A DNA stretch of 64,000 nt, taken from assembly GCA_044360075.1 (NCBI GenBank), contig JBIKLA010000005.1, positions 85,955-149,954 of the forward strand, in the 5' to 3' direction. The notes below the pieces were generated by a model, which worked only from the letters and a program-made list of their open reading frames with translations, was not told where the DNA came from and ran no database searches. The stretch comes from OMII01 sp947467385 (GTDB lineage Bacteria; Bdellovibrionota_C; UBA2361; OMII01). Shown here piece by piece: positions 16,686 through 26,373 of the stretch (positions are counted from its first letter, which is position 1; every line of letters begins with the position of its first letter). Position numbers and translations under genes: made by a program.

Positions 16686-19199
16686 ATGACTCAGGACCAC
16701 GACCAGCGGCCAAAAGGCGGTGCTGGGCAAGACCGGGATCGGCAGTCAGCTCGTCATGAGGCGGGAACCCCCGCCCCGTTGGACCTATCTGCGGCAACCG
16801 GCGTTGGCGAAGCGTGCACGACGGCCTCCGTACTGCGCAAGTTGCACGCCTACCTTAATGATGCCGAGAAGGGAGCAGCCTCCGTGCTTCGGGACCCGCA
16901 GGTCGGCGTTGTGCAGGATCTCCACGAGTTTTATCGCCAGGACAAGACGTGGGGATTTATCAAGCTTCCGACTGGGTCCGGCAAGACGGTCATCTTTGCT
17001 GAGATCGCTGAGGCACTTAATCTTCCGACCCTCGTCGTCGTGCCCAAGATTGGAATAGGGGACCAAACTGTTAACACCTTCCGCAAGTTCGCCCCTGACA
17101 TGAAGGTCTCCCCGATTTTTGCGGGACAGCACGACGACAGTGGGCAGGTAGTTGTGACTACCTACCAGTATCTTGCGCAGGCAGCTCAGGATGGTCGGCT
17201 CGACCTCTCGCGATTTCAGTTTGTGATTCTCGACGAGGCACATAAAAGTCTCGGCACCGAGATGCTTAAGGTCCTTGAAAGCATAGAGGACTCAACGAGA
17301 GTGCTCGGCTTCACTGCGACCGACACGTACAACGAGGAGAAGAACCTTGAGGCGCTGCTCGGTGAGTGCATATCCGACATGCCTATCTCGAGCGCCGTAA
17401 AACTGGGAATGCTGACACCGATCTCCGTCATCGTGGCGAAGACCACCATCGACGTAAGCGACGTGGAGATTAAAGCTAGTGGCGAGTACGACGAGCGCGC
17501 TCTCGAAAAGCGCATTCTGGCTGCCGGAATAAACAAGGCCTGCCTCGACACGTACAAAGCCGGCTTTGACGGCAAGAGCGCCATCGCTTTCTGCACGAGT
17601 GTTGCGCACGCCGAGGAGGCCGCAGAGATTTTCAACGAAAGCGGAGTCCCTTCTGCGGCGGTGAGCGGCTCGTTATCGCGAAAGGAGCAGGCGCGCATCC
17701 TTGAGGAGTACCGCAGCGGAAAGATAAAGGTTCTCTTTAACGCTGACCTACTCATCGAGGGATTCGACGCGGAGATTGCCTCGGTGTGCCTCAACATGGC
17801 GCCGACCGGCTCGCTAATCGTAGCAGAGCAGAGAGCTGGCCGGGCGTTTCGCCTCAATCCGGGCGACTCGAGCAAGGTGGGATACGTCGTCGAATTCGTT
17901 TACGACGATGCGCGGCGACAGTCGCCGGTAATTCTCTACTCGGACATCATCGGCGGGACCGCCTGCCCACCGCCCGGGCAGTTGGCAAGCGCCGCAAAGG
18001 CAGAGATGGACTCAACGATTGAGAAGCTTAGCCGCTCTCAGATCGAGGGACTCACCATACACGTCGACGCAAGCTCCGTTCTTGAGATCGCAGCGAAGCT
18101 TAAACCTGCAACGTTCGTTGCATCTCCCCCGGATGGCTGGATTTCGACGTCTGAGCTTGGGCGCTCCCTGCGCGCATCCCTCTCTACCGTCATGAAGATG
18201 ATCAGCACCCTCACGCCGGAGGAGGAAAAGAGAGTGCCCCTCGACCAGCACTGCGGCCACTATCGCGCCCCGTCCACCGGACGGCTGTCGCTCCATTGCT
18301 CACCTGAATTGGCCGAACTCATTGCAGCCAAGCGCCGAGAGTTTGAGCCCCCGCAGGGATGGATGACCATAACTGCCATCGCAGAGCTCTTTTCGGTGCC
18401 TCCCAGTAAGGTTCAGCCGGTGCTTCGGGAGGTTGCAGCGGGCAGTCCCGACATGATTCGGCAGTACGCTATTCGGCGTGGCGGCCTGCGTGAGCACTAC
18501 TCACCCGAGTGCATAGAAGCCGCGCGTGAGCATCTGCGGGTCAATCCAGAGAAGTTGCCGATGTTTTCTTCGGCTTCCGTTGCATCCAAGTGCAAGGTTC
18601 CTGACTTTGTGATGAGGTCATGGGTGCGCGAGCTGGTTGAAAGTGGGGAGCTGTACGAGGTTATTAAGCTCAGCAAGACCGGCAAGCCGACGTTGCGCAT
18701 TACCCAGCAGCCAGGCGCTGAGAAGAAGATGCGCGATAAGGCGATCGCGTTTCATGGGCGTGACCTCGAGCAGGAGCGCTCACTGGATGAGATCGCGAAG
18801 GACATGAATGTAGGTGTCTCCAAGGTTGCCGACGCTCTTGCGCGCCGTTTTGGAAGGGCGCCGCAGCCCTCAGACACGTCAGTTCCGCTGGATCTTGAGG
18901 AGCCCCTGAAGCGCATAGTGGCGTCTGAGTCGACGGGACCACTGCCGGAGTGGGTGATGTCAAACGACCTCGCTAGAGAGGCCCAAGACATGCTGTCGTC
19001 CTTTCCCATAGCAACCGGCATTGCTAGGAACATCATTCAAAAACGGCTGGACGCTCTCATCAGCCGCCTTCCCGAGTATCACCGACTTCCATTTCGTGAT
19101 CCCGCTTCGGGAGCCACACGCGACTACTACTCGCCGCAGTTCTCCAAGCTTTTCCTGGACCCTGAGCACTGGCGTGATCTCGCCGAAGAGTATCAGTAA
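16686..19199 (+). CDS. SF2 DEAD/DEAH helicase with large C-terminal region of HTH-like repeats
   Basis: The first 400 residues form a superfamily 2 helicase or translocase core: Walker A KLPTGSGKT near residue 94-101, DEAH box at about 182-186, motif III GFTATD, and motif VI EQRAGRAFR near 381-389. The rest (about 470-837) is not a known helicase accessory domain to my eye. It contains several 65-75 residue units with helix-turn-helix-like openings (GWISTSELGRSL, GWMTITAIAELF, SLDEIAKDMNVG). Three units end with a related motif, LHCSPELAELI, EHYSPECIEAA or DYYSPQFSKLF. No nuclease or methylase domain is present or adjacent. A GAGGAAG ribosome site lies five bases before the ATG. DNA-dependent remodelling or defence are possible roles; the function is unknown. 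Confidence 0.82.
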   Translation: MTQDHDQRPKGGAGQDRDRQSARHEAGTPAPLDLSAATGVGEACTTASVLRKLHAYLNDAEKGAASVLRDPQVGVVQDLHEFYRQDKTWGFIKLPTGSGKTVIFAEIAEALNLPTLVVVPKIGIGDQTVNTFRKFAPDMKVSPIFAGQHDDSGQVVVTTYQYLAQAAQDGRLDLSRFQFVILDEAHKSLGTEMLKVLESIEDSTRVLGFTATDTYNEEKNLEALLGECISDMPISSAVKLGMLTPISVIVAKTTIDVSDVEIKASGEYDERALEKRILAAGINKACLDTYKAGFDGKSAIAFCTSVAHAEEAAEIFNESGVPSAAVSGSLSRKEQARILEEYRSGKIKVLFNADLLIEGFDAEIASVCLNMAPTGSLIVAEQRAGRAFRLNPGDSSKVGYVVEFVYDDARRQSPVILYSDIIGGTACPPPGQLASAAKAEMDSTIEKLSRSQIEGLTIHVDASSVLEIAAKLKPATFVASPPDGWISTSELGRSLRASLSTVMKMISTLTPEEEKRVPLDQHCGHYRAPSTGRLSLHCSPELAELIAAKRREFEPPQGWMTITAIAELFSVPPSKVQPVLREVAAGSPDMIRQYAIRRGGLREHYSPECIEAAREHLRVNPEKLPMFSSASVASKCKVPDFVMRSWVRELVESGELYEVIKLSKTGKPTLRITQQPGAEKKMRDKAIAFHGRDLEQERSLDEIAKDMNVGVSKVADALARRFGRAPQPSDTSVPLDLEEPLKRIVASESTGPLPEWVMSNDLAREAQDMLSSFPIATGIARNIIQKRLDALISRLPEYHRLPFRDPASGATRDYYSPQFSKLFLDPEHWRDLAEEYQ

Positions 19200-19221
19200 G
19201 CGCCAAGCGGCGCATCATTCC

Positions 19222-22200
19222 CTAAGGAGCTGGTGGCTGGACGGCCCCTTGCGGTGGTTTCGCAGGTACGGTTGTGCCAAGAATTCGTTCAACGTGTAGC
19301 AGGTCCACGGGCTTCGTTAAGTGCTCTGAAAAGCCCGCCTCCTGTGCTCGCGCCTTGTCCTCGGCGGCACCCCAGCCGGTAAGCGCAATGAGGGTCACCT
19401 CGTCACCATGCGGGAGCTTTCGTATCGCTTTGGCCGCCTCATAGCCCGACATTCCGGGCAGCCCGATGTCGAGAAAGATGACGCGCGGAAGCGGGGCTTT
19501 GAGGCTCTCAAGAGCCTCCTCTGCCGAGTGGGCGACGTCGACCGTATGTCCCATCATCGACATGAAGAGCGCGAGGCTCTCAGCTCCGTCCTCGTTGTCA
19601 TCGACGACGAGGACCCGCTGTGAGATAAAAGGCGCGGGCTCGGCGGGCGCTGGCGGCGCGGAAGGGATAACGACCGTCTCCGCGGCATAAACGGGGAGGT
19701 GGACGATGAAGGTGCTGCCTTTGTCCTCACCGTCGCTTGATGCGCGAACATCGCCTCCGTGCAGCTCCGCGATCTTTCTCACAAGAGCGAGCCCGATCCC
19801 GAGGCCGCCCTGAGAGCGCTCAAGCGTCTTGTTCACTTGCCCAAACATGTTAAAGACTGACTCCAACATGTCAGGGGGTATGCCTAATCCGTTATCCTTA
19901 ATCGTAATCTGGGCCGTGCCGTTTTGTCGGGACACAATGAGTGAGATGGTGCCGCCATCCGGGGTGTACTTGGCGGCGTTGCTCAGGAGGTTGGTTATCA
20001 CCTGGCAGAGGCGGACGGTATCACCCCGCAGCTTGATAGGCTGCTCAGGCATATGAACATGGAGGGTGTGATTAGCTGCGTTTATGATTGGGCGTGAAGC
20101 CTCCACTGCTGACTCGACGATCTCCTGGAGAACGAGGTCGCCGTGTTTTAGCCGCAGACGCCCCTGCGTTATGCGCGCCACGTCAAAGAGGTCGTCGATG
20201 AGGCGAACCATGTGCTCAACCTGGCGCTGCATGATCTCTCGTGTCCGAGGCGCCTCGGGACCGAAGGGGTTTTTCTTGAGCAGCGACAATCCGGTGCGGA
20301 TCGGGGCAAGGGGGTTCCGCAGCTCGTGGGCGAGCGTTGCAAGGAACTCATCCTTGCGCTGCGCCGCAAGGCGCAGCGTCTCCCGAGCCTCGCGCTGTTC
20401 AGAGATGTCGGTCTGGATGCCTAAAGCCCGCAGCGGCCTGCCGCTGGGGTCTCGCTCAACTACTCGGCCGCGCCCCAGGGTCCAGAGCCACGATCCGTCT
20501 TTCTTTTTAAGGCGGTACTCCGCCTCGTATGCTGGCTTCTTGCCATCCAGTTGAGCTTTAAGCTCCTTAAGGACACCGGGCATGTCATCGGGATGGACGA
20601 GCGACTCCCATGAGTGGATGGTGGGCGCAACTTCTTTGGGGTCATAGCCAAGCATGGAGAACCACAAGCCACCATATTCGACGGATTCAGTCGAGATCTT
20701 CCAGTCCCAAAAGCCAAGCTGGCCGGCCTCAAGGACGAGCTCGAGGCGGCGGCGGTCCTCCTCGACCTGCCGCAGGAGATTCAGCCTGTCGGTTGTGTCG
20801 AAAGCGGCGCCGATCAGGCGAGTTGGTGCCCCGTCCGAATCATAGTAAATTGCGCCAGAGGATTCGATCGAGTGTACACGCTCGTCTGGAGATCGGAATC
20901 GGTACAAGCCATAGAAAGCTGGGTCATGCCTCTTAAAGCGCTCCTGGAGGTCAGCCTCAATTATCTTCACGTCCTCGGCGAAGGCAAGGGCCGCCCAATC
21001 GCTGTAAGAAAAGCCAGGCTGTCCGCTTTGCACGCTGTGAAGGGCGTACATCTGCTCGGACCAGATCAGGTTGTTGGTCTTGATGTCCCAGTCCCATAGT
21101 CCCACCTTGCCGGCCCGCTCGGCCAGCCGAATGCGGGTAGTCTCCTCCTCAAGCTTAGAGACTAAGAAGGTGCGCTCTAGCAGCATCGCTATTGAATGCA
21201 GAACCACCTCCCGCAGCTCTGCCGTACAGCTCTCATCCTCGTGCTGCTGGCAGGGATAAAAACAAACGACGAATCCCCAGCGATTGCCGGGCGATAAGCG
21301 TATCGCCCGAATGCGCGAAGCGCAGAGGCTCCGGGCGGAGCACGCGGCCGAGGTCTCCGCATCAAAGAAGGCAGCGAGATCTGAGAGCGTCACGTCATCC
21401 TTGTCAGCGCCTGCCGTGATAAGGGCGCGCCGATTGTGCTCAGATGCAAGGTGCTCGAAGAGCACCTGAGTGTCATCCGCTCCCGGTGAGGGATACTGAT
21501 GCACTGTATTGCGGCGGGTGCCCTCCTCAATGATGCAGCAGATATCCCCCGGAAGGAGCTCGCGAGCCACCTCCGAGAGTGCTTGCGCGATGGTATCGAC
21601 TCCGGCGCCCGCTCTGGCAAGGTCGACGATCCGTCGCTGGAAGGCGAGCTTGCTTCGCAGTTTCTGCTCGCTGTTGCGCGCCTCGGTGAGCTCACTCACG
21701 TCGCGCAACGCATACGAGAGGCGACTTGCTACAATAAGGTCGCGCTGTATCGGCACCACCTCTCCCACGAACCAGCGGCGCTGTCCCTCGTGTATTACGG
21801 AGCCCTTGAAATAAATGGGCTTGCGCTCGGCGAGGCTCTCGCGGCACCTCTCAAGCAGCAAGGCATCAAGGTTCTTGCCAACAGGAAGCTCGGAAGATCG
21901 CTTGCCGACACTCTCGCCAGGGGGGACTCCATAGAACCGGCAGGCGCTGTCGCTGTCGTAGATGTGGCGAAGCTCACCATCTTCAGGGCTCACGATACCC
22001 ATAAGCATGGTTGACTGCGACATGAATGACGCGGTGAGCTGCTTGCGGGCATGCGCGGCTACAAGCGCCACGGGCAGCGGGGACCGGTGGTGCTTCCAGT
22101 TGAGCCAGACGGATCTTATGATTGCGCCAACAACAAGTAATTCGACGATTCCCAGGACCGTGACCGCCTGGAGCTGCCCTTCAAAGGGCTTCTTGATTAC

Positions 22201-22320
22201 AAACGCCAACGCTGTGCCAATCCCGGCCGCAACGACGAGTCCGAACAGGGCGCGCTGCTTATGGCTGGGGGAGCCGGGATTTCGGTAGTCTAGGTCTGAG
22301 CTTGACGGCGACCATTTCAT
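19222..22320 (-). CDS. Membrane hybrid histidine kinase (PAS-GAF-PAS-PAS-HisKA-HATPase-REC)
   Basis: This is a 1032-residue sensor kinase. Two membrane segments near residues 24-42 and 48-68 are followed by a PAS-like domain (about 95-215), a GAF-like domain (about 225-390), two PAS/PAC domains (GLWDWDIKTNNLIWSEQMY and GFWDWKISTESVEYGGLWF). The kinase core has the phospho-accepting His in FLATLAHELRNPLAPI (near residue 663), the N box QVITNLLSNAAKYT and G boxes DNGLGIPP and GGLGIGLALV. The C-terminal receiver has the phospho-acceptor Asp in VIFLDIGLPGMSG (near 950) and Lys in HLTKPVD. There is no separate output regulator next to it. It follows the ABC transporter gene by about 115 bases in the same direction. 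Confidence 0.93.
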   Translation of the reverse strand: MKWSPSSSDLDYRNPGSPSHKQRALFGLVVAAGIGTALAFVIKKPFEGQLQAVTVLGIVELLVVGAIIRSVWLNWKHHRSPLPVALVAAHARKQLTASFMSQSTMLMGIVSPEDGELRHIYDSDSACRFYGVPPGESVGKRSSELPVGKNLDALLLERCRESLAERKPIYFKGSVIHEGQRRWFVGEVVPIQRDLIVASRLSYALRDVSELTEARNSEQKLRSKLAFQRRIVDLARAGAGVDTIAQALSEVARELLPGDICCIIEEGTRRNTVHQYPSPGADDTQVLFEHLASEHNRRALITAGADKDDVTLSDLAAFFDAETSAACSARSLCASRIRAIRLSPGNRWGFVVCFYPCQQHEDESCTAELREVVLHSIAMLLERTFLVSKLEEETTRIRLAERAGKVGLWDWDIKTNNLIWSEQMYALHSVQSGQPGFSYSDWAALAFAEDVKIIEADLQERFKRHDPAFYGLYRFRSPDERVHSIESSGAIYYDSDGAPTRLIGAAFDTTDRLNLLRQVEEDRRRLELVLEAGQLGFWDWKISTESVEYGGLWFSMLGYDPKEVAPTIHSWESLVHPDDMPGVLKELKAQLDGKKPAYEAEYRLKKKDGSWLWTLGRGRVVERDPSGRPLRALGIQTDISEQREARETLRLAAQRKDEFLATLAHELRNPLAPIRTGLSLLKKNPFGPEAPRTREIMQRQVEHMVRLIDDLFDVARITQGRLRLKHGDLVLQEIVESAVEASRPIINAANHTLHVHMPEQPIKLRGDTVRLCQVITNLLSNAAKYTPDGGTISLIVSRQNGTAQITIKDNGLGIPPDMLESVFNMFGQVNKTLERSQGGLGIGLALVRKIAELHGGDVRASSDGEDKGSTFIVHLPVYAAETVVIPSAPPAPAEPAPFISQRVLVVDDNEDGAESLALFMSMMGHTVDVAHSAEEALESLKAPLPRVIFLDIGLPGMSGYEAAKAIRKLPHGDEVTLIALTGWGAAEDKARAQEAGFSEHLTKPVDLLHVERILGTTVPAKPPQGAVQPPAP

Positions 22321-22357
22321 GAGAGCGCATACCCTACCGCAAGCATAGCCGATCCGG

Positions 22358-22373
22358 CATGACAGTCGTCATG
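22358..22373. promoter_or_regulatory. Inverted repeat upstream of the histidine kinase
   Basis: CATGAC and GTCATG face each other with a 4-base AGTC spacer, centred about 45 bases upstream of the kinase start. The perfect 6-bp arms could be an operator half-site pair, but an inverted repeat this short can arise by chance. Confidence 0.25.
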
Positions 22374-22434
22374 TCGAATCCAAAATGTGCTTGGGTATCG
22401 AGGCACTAAAAAGCCTGCGATGAGCTATGCCGAG

Positions 22435-24462
22435 CTAAAACTGGAGTGTGCCCCGCGTAGACTCGTCGAAGTAGGCCTCAGCCTGCTTGCGGTACACGCG
22501 GGCGTATTCGCCGTTGCTTGCGAGGAGCGCCTCGTGGCTTCCGAACTCCTTGATGGTGCCGCCCCCGAGAACGATGATGAGGTCACAGTTGCGGAGCTGG
22601 TCGAGCTTGTGGGTCACCAGCGCGAAGGTCCTCTTGCCGGGGAAGTCAAAGAGAGCCTTGTTGATCTCAATCTGCATGTCGGGATCGAGCTTGGCGGTGT
22701 GCTCATCGAGGGAGCAAAACTTGGCGCCAGTTGCGATCGTGCGCGCGATGCAGATCAGCTGCTGCTGGCCGCCCGAAAAGCTTTTGCCGTGTTCAAACTG
22801 CGAGCCGTTGATAGTCTTTAGCCCAAGGGGCTTGTCGTGAAAGAGTACCTGGCGGATGCCGAGCGTGTCGACAACCTCTTCCGCAGCCATGCCGCCGACC
22901 TCGGGCCGCACGCCGAGCTCGATGATGTCCTCAACTGAGAGGCCCGGGAATGCCTCGTAGTCCTGAGTGAGGTGGGCCCCGAACACGCGGTTGTGCCGAA
23001 GGTCGTGGCAGCCGATAACCACCTTGCCAGAGGAGGGCTCAAGGCGGCCTGAGAGAAGCTTAATCAGGGTCGACTTGCCTGTGCCGTTGGGCCCGATGAT
23101 GCCCACCTTGGAGCCACCAGGGATGACGATCTGTCCCGGAATGTTGAGGGTGTCCCTCCGCGCGCCTGGGTAGCGCAGCCGAACATCCTCAAGCACGATA
23201 TCGGGCGCCTGATCGAGCAGCTGAAACGTCTTGCCGTCGTTTAGCTTCTCGGACATCTCAAGAAGCTGGTAACGCAGCGAGGCGAACTCAAGCTTTGTGA
23301 CCTGCCTGCTGAACAGGTCCGAGAGGGCGTTGATATCGCCCTTGACCGAGTAGAGCGAGTAGACGAGCCACAAGCAGGTTGCAGGAGAGATGTCGCCCAC
23401 CATCGCACTCATGACGACCCCGGCATACGACACCGATACGAGCGCCTCACAGCCAAAGTCAGAGACGAGATCATCGGCGAGATTCTTGATGGTCGCGGCT
23501 CGCCGAATGGCGTAGCTGTTGCGGCTCCAATCCATCACCTTTTCGACCATGCGCTTTGAGGCAGCGAGGAGGCTTAGGTCGGTGAGTCCGCTGTTGTTGA
23601 GCAGCGAGGTTCTGCCGTAATTGACCCGCTGGTCGAACGCGGATGCCGAATCCTCCGCCTCAATCGAGCGCCCAGAGCACCGCACGGCGCAGCCGTAGGC
23701 GAGCCAGCCGCCAAGAAATACCGGGAGGGTCCATAGCCCGTACCCGCTTAAGATGATCGCACCGGTAGTGATGCCGAGCTCAATCATCTGCTTGCTACCA
23801 GAGAAGCTGCCCTCAACGAGCGAGCGAATCGAGTACTCGTTGCGGCGGATCTTGGTAAGGATCTTTTGCACATCCCGTCGCTCGACGACCTCGGGCGGGA
23901 GGTTTGTAGTTGCCTCGAAGATGGACTCGGAGAGATATGGCTCAATCTTCTCGGTGTGACGCTCCGAGGCGACATCCTCCTTGTACTGAAGGTACCGGTA
24001 TGCCACTGCCGTAAGGATGCTCGCACCGAGCCACCAGAAGACCCCGTTGGCTCCAGCCGGATCCGTCGCTACCTCACCGGCAAGCCCCAGCGTCTTCGAG
24101 GTGGCAAACGAGCTTGCCACGAGAGCAACGGCGCCAACGGTCGTGTAGGCGAGTCGCCTGGACCATGTGTCCTTCGTCTGGTTCCACGCCTCAGAGATGC
24201 TTCGCAGATAGTCCTTAAAGAGAGATCGCTCTCCCGTTGACGCGATCAGCTCTGACACCGCAAGCTCGGGTCGGGTCTCGCGTGCGGGGTGCTGCTCTAG
24301 GTCATTGGCGGCAGTGAGGAGCTGCTTTGGGTGCTCAAGGTCCGCGATCGGGGCTTGGGGAGCTTGGCCTTCAGGCGAAGCAATGGGCGCGGGAACGGGC
24401 GTGTCGCCCTTTGGCTCGTTCGGTTTGTTGTCCGGCGCCTGAGAGCGCTCGATAAAGCCCAT
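22435..24462 (-). CDS. ABC exporter with fused membrane and ATP-binding domains
   Basis: This 675-residue half-transporter has a cytoplasmic N-terminal extension of about 100 residues rich in Pro, Glu and Ala. Next comes a membrane domain with several hydrophobic segments (for example AYTTVGAVALVASSFA, FWWLGASILTAVAYRYL, GITTGAIILSGYGLWTLPVF), and then an ATPase domain. The ATPase has Walker A GPNGTGKST, signature FSGGQQQL, Walker B/catalytic Glu in FCSLDEHTAKLD and the H-loop FALVTHKLDQL. I chose the ATG at 24462 (MGFIERSQ) with upstream GGG-rich ribosome site; a longer frame to 24516 lacks one. The gene lies between a double methyltransferase and a histidine kinase. Export of a modified glycan or peptide is an inference; the substrate is not known. 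Confidence 0.88.
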   Translation of the reverse strand: MGFIERSQAPDNKPNEPKGDTPVPAPIASPEGQAPQAPIADLEHPKQLLTAANDLEQHPARETRPELAVSELIASTGERSLFKDYLRSISEAWNQTKDTWSRRLAYTTVGAVALVASSFATSKTLGLAGEVATDPAGANGVFWWLGASILTAVAYRYLQYKEDVASERHTEKIEPYLSESIFEATTNLPPEVVERRDVQKILTKIRRNEYSIRSLVEGSFSGSKQMIELGITTGAIILSGYGLWTLPVFLGGWLAYGCAVRCSGRSIEAEDSASAFDQRVNYGRTSLLNNSGLTDLSLLAASKRMVEKVMDWSRNSYAIRRAATIKNLADDLVSDFGCEALVSVSYAGVVMSAMVGDISPATCLWLVYSLYSVKGDINALSDLFSRQVTKLEFASLRYQLLEMSEKLNDGKTFQLLDQAPDIVLEDVRLRYPGARRDTLNIPGQIVIPGGSKVGIIGPNGTGKSTLIKLLSGRLEPSSGKVVIGCHDLRHNRVFGAHLTQDYEAFPGLSVEDIIELGVRPEVGGMAAEEVVDTLGIRQVLFHDKPLGLKTINGSQFEHGKSFSGGQQQLICIARTIATGAKFCSLDEHTAKLDPDMQIEINKALFDFPGKRTFALVTHKLDQLRNCDLIIVLGGGTIKEFGSHEALLASNGEYARVYRKQAEAYFDESTRGTLQF

Positions 24463-24547
24463 GCGAATTTCCCAACCCTGCAACAAAAAACGTTGCTGGA
24501 TCGCTCGTGTTAACACACGAACCCCCTAAACGCGAGGGCCGGGAGAG

Positions 24548-26230
24548 CTAGCGCTTGCGCCAGGCCCGGACGGTGGAGAAAACGTCGGGAATGATCGGCA
24601 ACCACGATTGGGTTTGGGTTGGATCTGTCGGTTTTAGAAGTGGAAGCTCGATCGGATCTGCTTCTGCGGAGGCGAAGAACTCATCGCACGCCTGGCGAAT
24701 GCCCGGCTCCTTGTTGCCGTGGTGAAAGAGAATGTAGTCCCGGTTCTCGCCCGTAAGAGGAGGGAGGTAATCGTGCACGATGAGGAGGCCACCTGCGGCG
24801 AGGAGCGGATAGTAGAGCTCAAGGTCGCGTTTAACTCCCTCGTACGAGTGGTCGCCGTCGATAAAAATTGCATCGGCGATGCGGCCCTCACGCCGGTACT
24901 CCTCGGCGATCAACGGAGCGGCAACATCCGAGAACATCTTGAGGTGACGCACCTCCGGTCCGAGCTCCCGCAGCACCTGATAGAACTGGGCCTGGCCAGA
25001 CGGCTCGACGGCGCAGAGCCGCATCGGGAGTCCGTGGCTCTTGAGCGAGATGTAGCTTTGCAAAAGCGAGGCCCCCGCGTACGAGCCGACCTCAACAAAC
25101 GAGATCTCCCGGCGCTGCTTCGATGGCGTGAGCTCGGAGGCGAGGAGCCAGTAAAGCTGGAACCTCTCATTCTCGGACATCTGGCTCTCGACGCCGAATT
25201 GGGAGATGTCACAAAGCCTAAAGCCACTGACACTCTCCGGAGGAAGATTAGGATTAAGCGGAAACTGATCTGGCTTTTCCAGCCAGACTCCCGTTTCATC
25301 AATCTGGCGCAGGACTGGGCGCACGCCTCGTACCGCAAAGAAGTCATCACATGCCTTTCGGCAGCCTGCCCAGTAGCCGTAATCGTCAACCTGTATGACT
25401 GCGCGATCAGCCAGCTGGCCATAAAGATTGTCAAGGATGCTCTTGGTTGACGAATGCCAATCAGCATCCATGTGCAGCAGCGCTATGCTTCCCACCCAAT
25501 TGCGCGTGGCTGGCAGCGTTGAATCAAAAAAACCCTCGACCGGGCGGATAAGGTCTGAGATGCCGAGCTTGCGGCTCACCTCCTCTAGGCTGCGCAGGGG
25601 TGCCGCGCACGTGCCTGTTCCCCATCCGGTATCATCGGCAGCTATTCCGTCGTGGTGATCTTCAGCACTCGGGGTAGGCATGCCACAGAATGAGTCGAAG
25701 CTCCACAGCAGCCGCGGGCTTCGGCTGTACCTGCGAATAACGTAAGCCAACAGGGCTGAGGATCCGCCACCTGCAACCCCACATTCCACGAAGTTGCCCT
25801 GAATGTTTTCCAGGCAGAGTCGGCGGGCCTGATTAAACAGGTTGTGGAGTCGCTCGGTGCTCAGCATGGTGTAGGGCCGGATGATCTCGAGAACCTGTAT
25901 GAAGTCCGGGTCGTTGATCGTGCTTGGGCGGCTGGAAGGAATGACCTCGACCTCAAGATAGTCAAGCAGCCGTTTCGCCTCCTGGTTGTTCGGAAATAGG
26001 CACAGCTCCTCGCGCAGCGACTGGACTGCATCCTGGAAGCGGCCCATGTTCACCAGGCACGCTCCGCGGATCAGATCGAGATTGATAGTGGGGACGCGGA
26101 AGCTCTTGGCCTTCGCTGCCGCATCGAATGCCTGCTGCACTGCGCCAGACTGCAAAAGCTTGCTGGCCTCTGCCAACAGCCCTTGAACGACCGCGGTATC
26201 GTGAGGGGGGTGAGAGGGGTGGTTGCTCAT
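24548..26230 (-). CDS. TPR - TylF-type methyltransferase - second methyltransferase fusion
   Basis: The 560-residue product has three parts. Residues about 15-95 are TPR-like (AFDAAAKAKSFRV, GRFQDAVQSLREEL). Residues about 110-330 match macrocin O-methyltransferase TylF, with GNFVECGVAGGGSSALLA as the SAM site, a metal-binding HMDADWHSS and a later DDYGYW. Residues about 345-560 are a second class I methyltransferase of the Methyltransf_24 type (FVEVGSYAGASLLQSYI, AIFIDGDHSYEGVKRDL, LLIVHDYLPP). Two metal-dependent O-methyltransferase-like domains in one chain would suit two successive methylations of a sugar or other surface molecule. I chose the ATG at 26230 (MSNHPSHPPHD). It follows the glycosyltransferase gene by 143 bases. 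Confidence 0.85.
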   Translation of the reverse strand: MSNHPSHPPHDTAVVQGLLAEASKLLQSGAVQQAFDAAAKAKSFRVPTINLDLIRGACLVNMGRFQDAVQSLREELCLFPNNQEAKRLLDYLEVEVIPSSRPSTINDPDFIQVLEIIRPYTMLSTERLHNLFNQARRLCLENIQGNFVECGVAGGGSSALLAYVIRRYSRSPRLLWSFDSFCGMPTPSAEDHHDGIAADDTGWGTGTCAAPLRSLEEVSRKLGISDLIRPVEGFFDSTLPATRNWVGSIALLHMDADWHSSTKSILDNLYGQLADRAVIQVDDYGYWAGCRKACDDFFAVRGVRPVLRQIDETGVWLEKPDQFPLNPNLPPESVSGFRLCDISQFGVESQMSENERFQLYWLLASELTPSKQRREISFVEVGSYAGASLLQSYISLKSHGLPMRLCAVEPSGQAQFYQVLRELGPEVRHLKMFSDVAAPLIAEEYRREGRIADAIFIDGDHSYEGVKRDLELYYPLLAAGGLLIVHDYLPPLTGENRDYILFHHGNKEPGIRQACDEFFASAEADPIELPLLKPTDPTQTQSWLPIIPDVFSTVRAWRKR

Positions 26231-26373
26231 GGCTGTCTTCCGTCGAGATGATTGTCCGGCACTGCTCAGGTTAAGAGTCAGCCATGCACCGCCGGGATTC
26301 CGGATTCTTCCTGCAGGAATCAGCACAAGGGGCTGATTACGTGGCGTTTGTTAGTGCTTCAAAGGGTGAGAGC

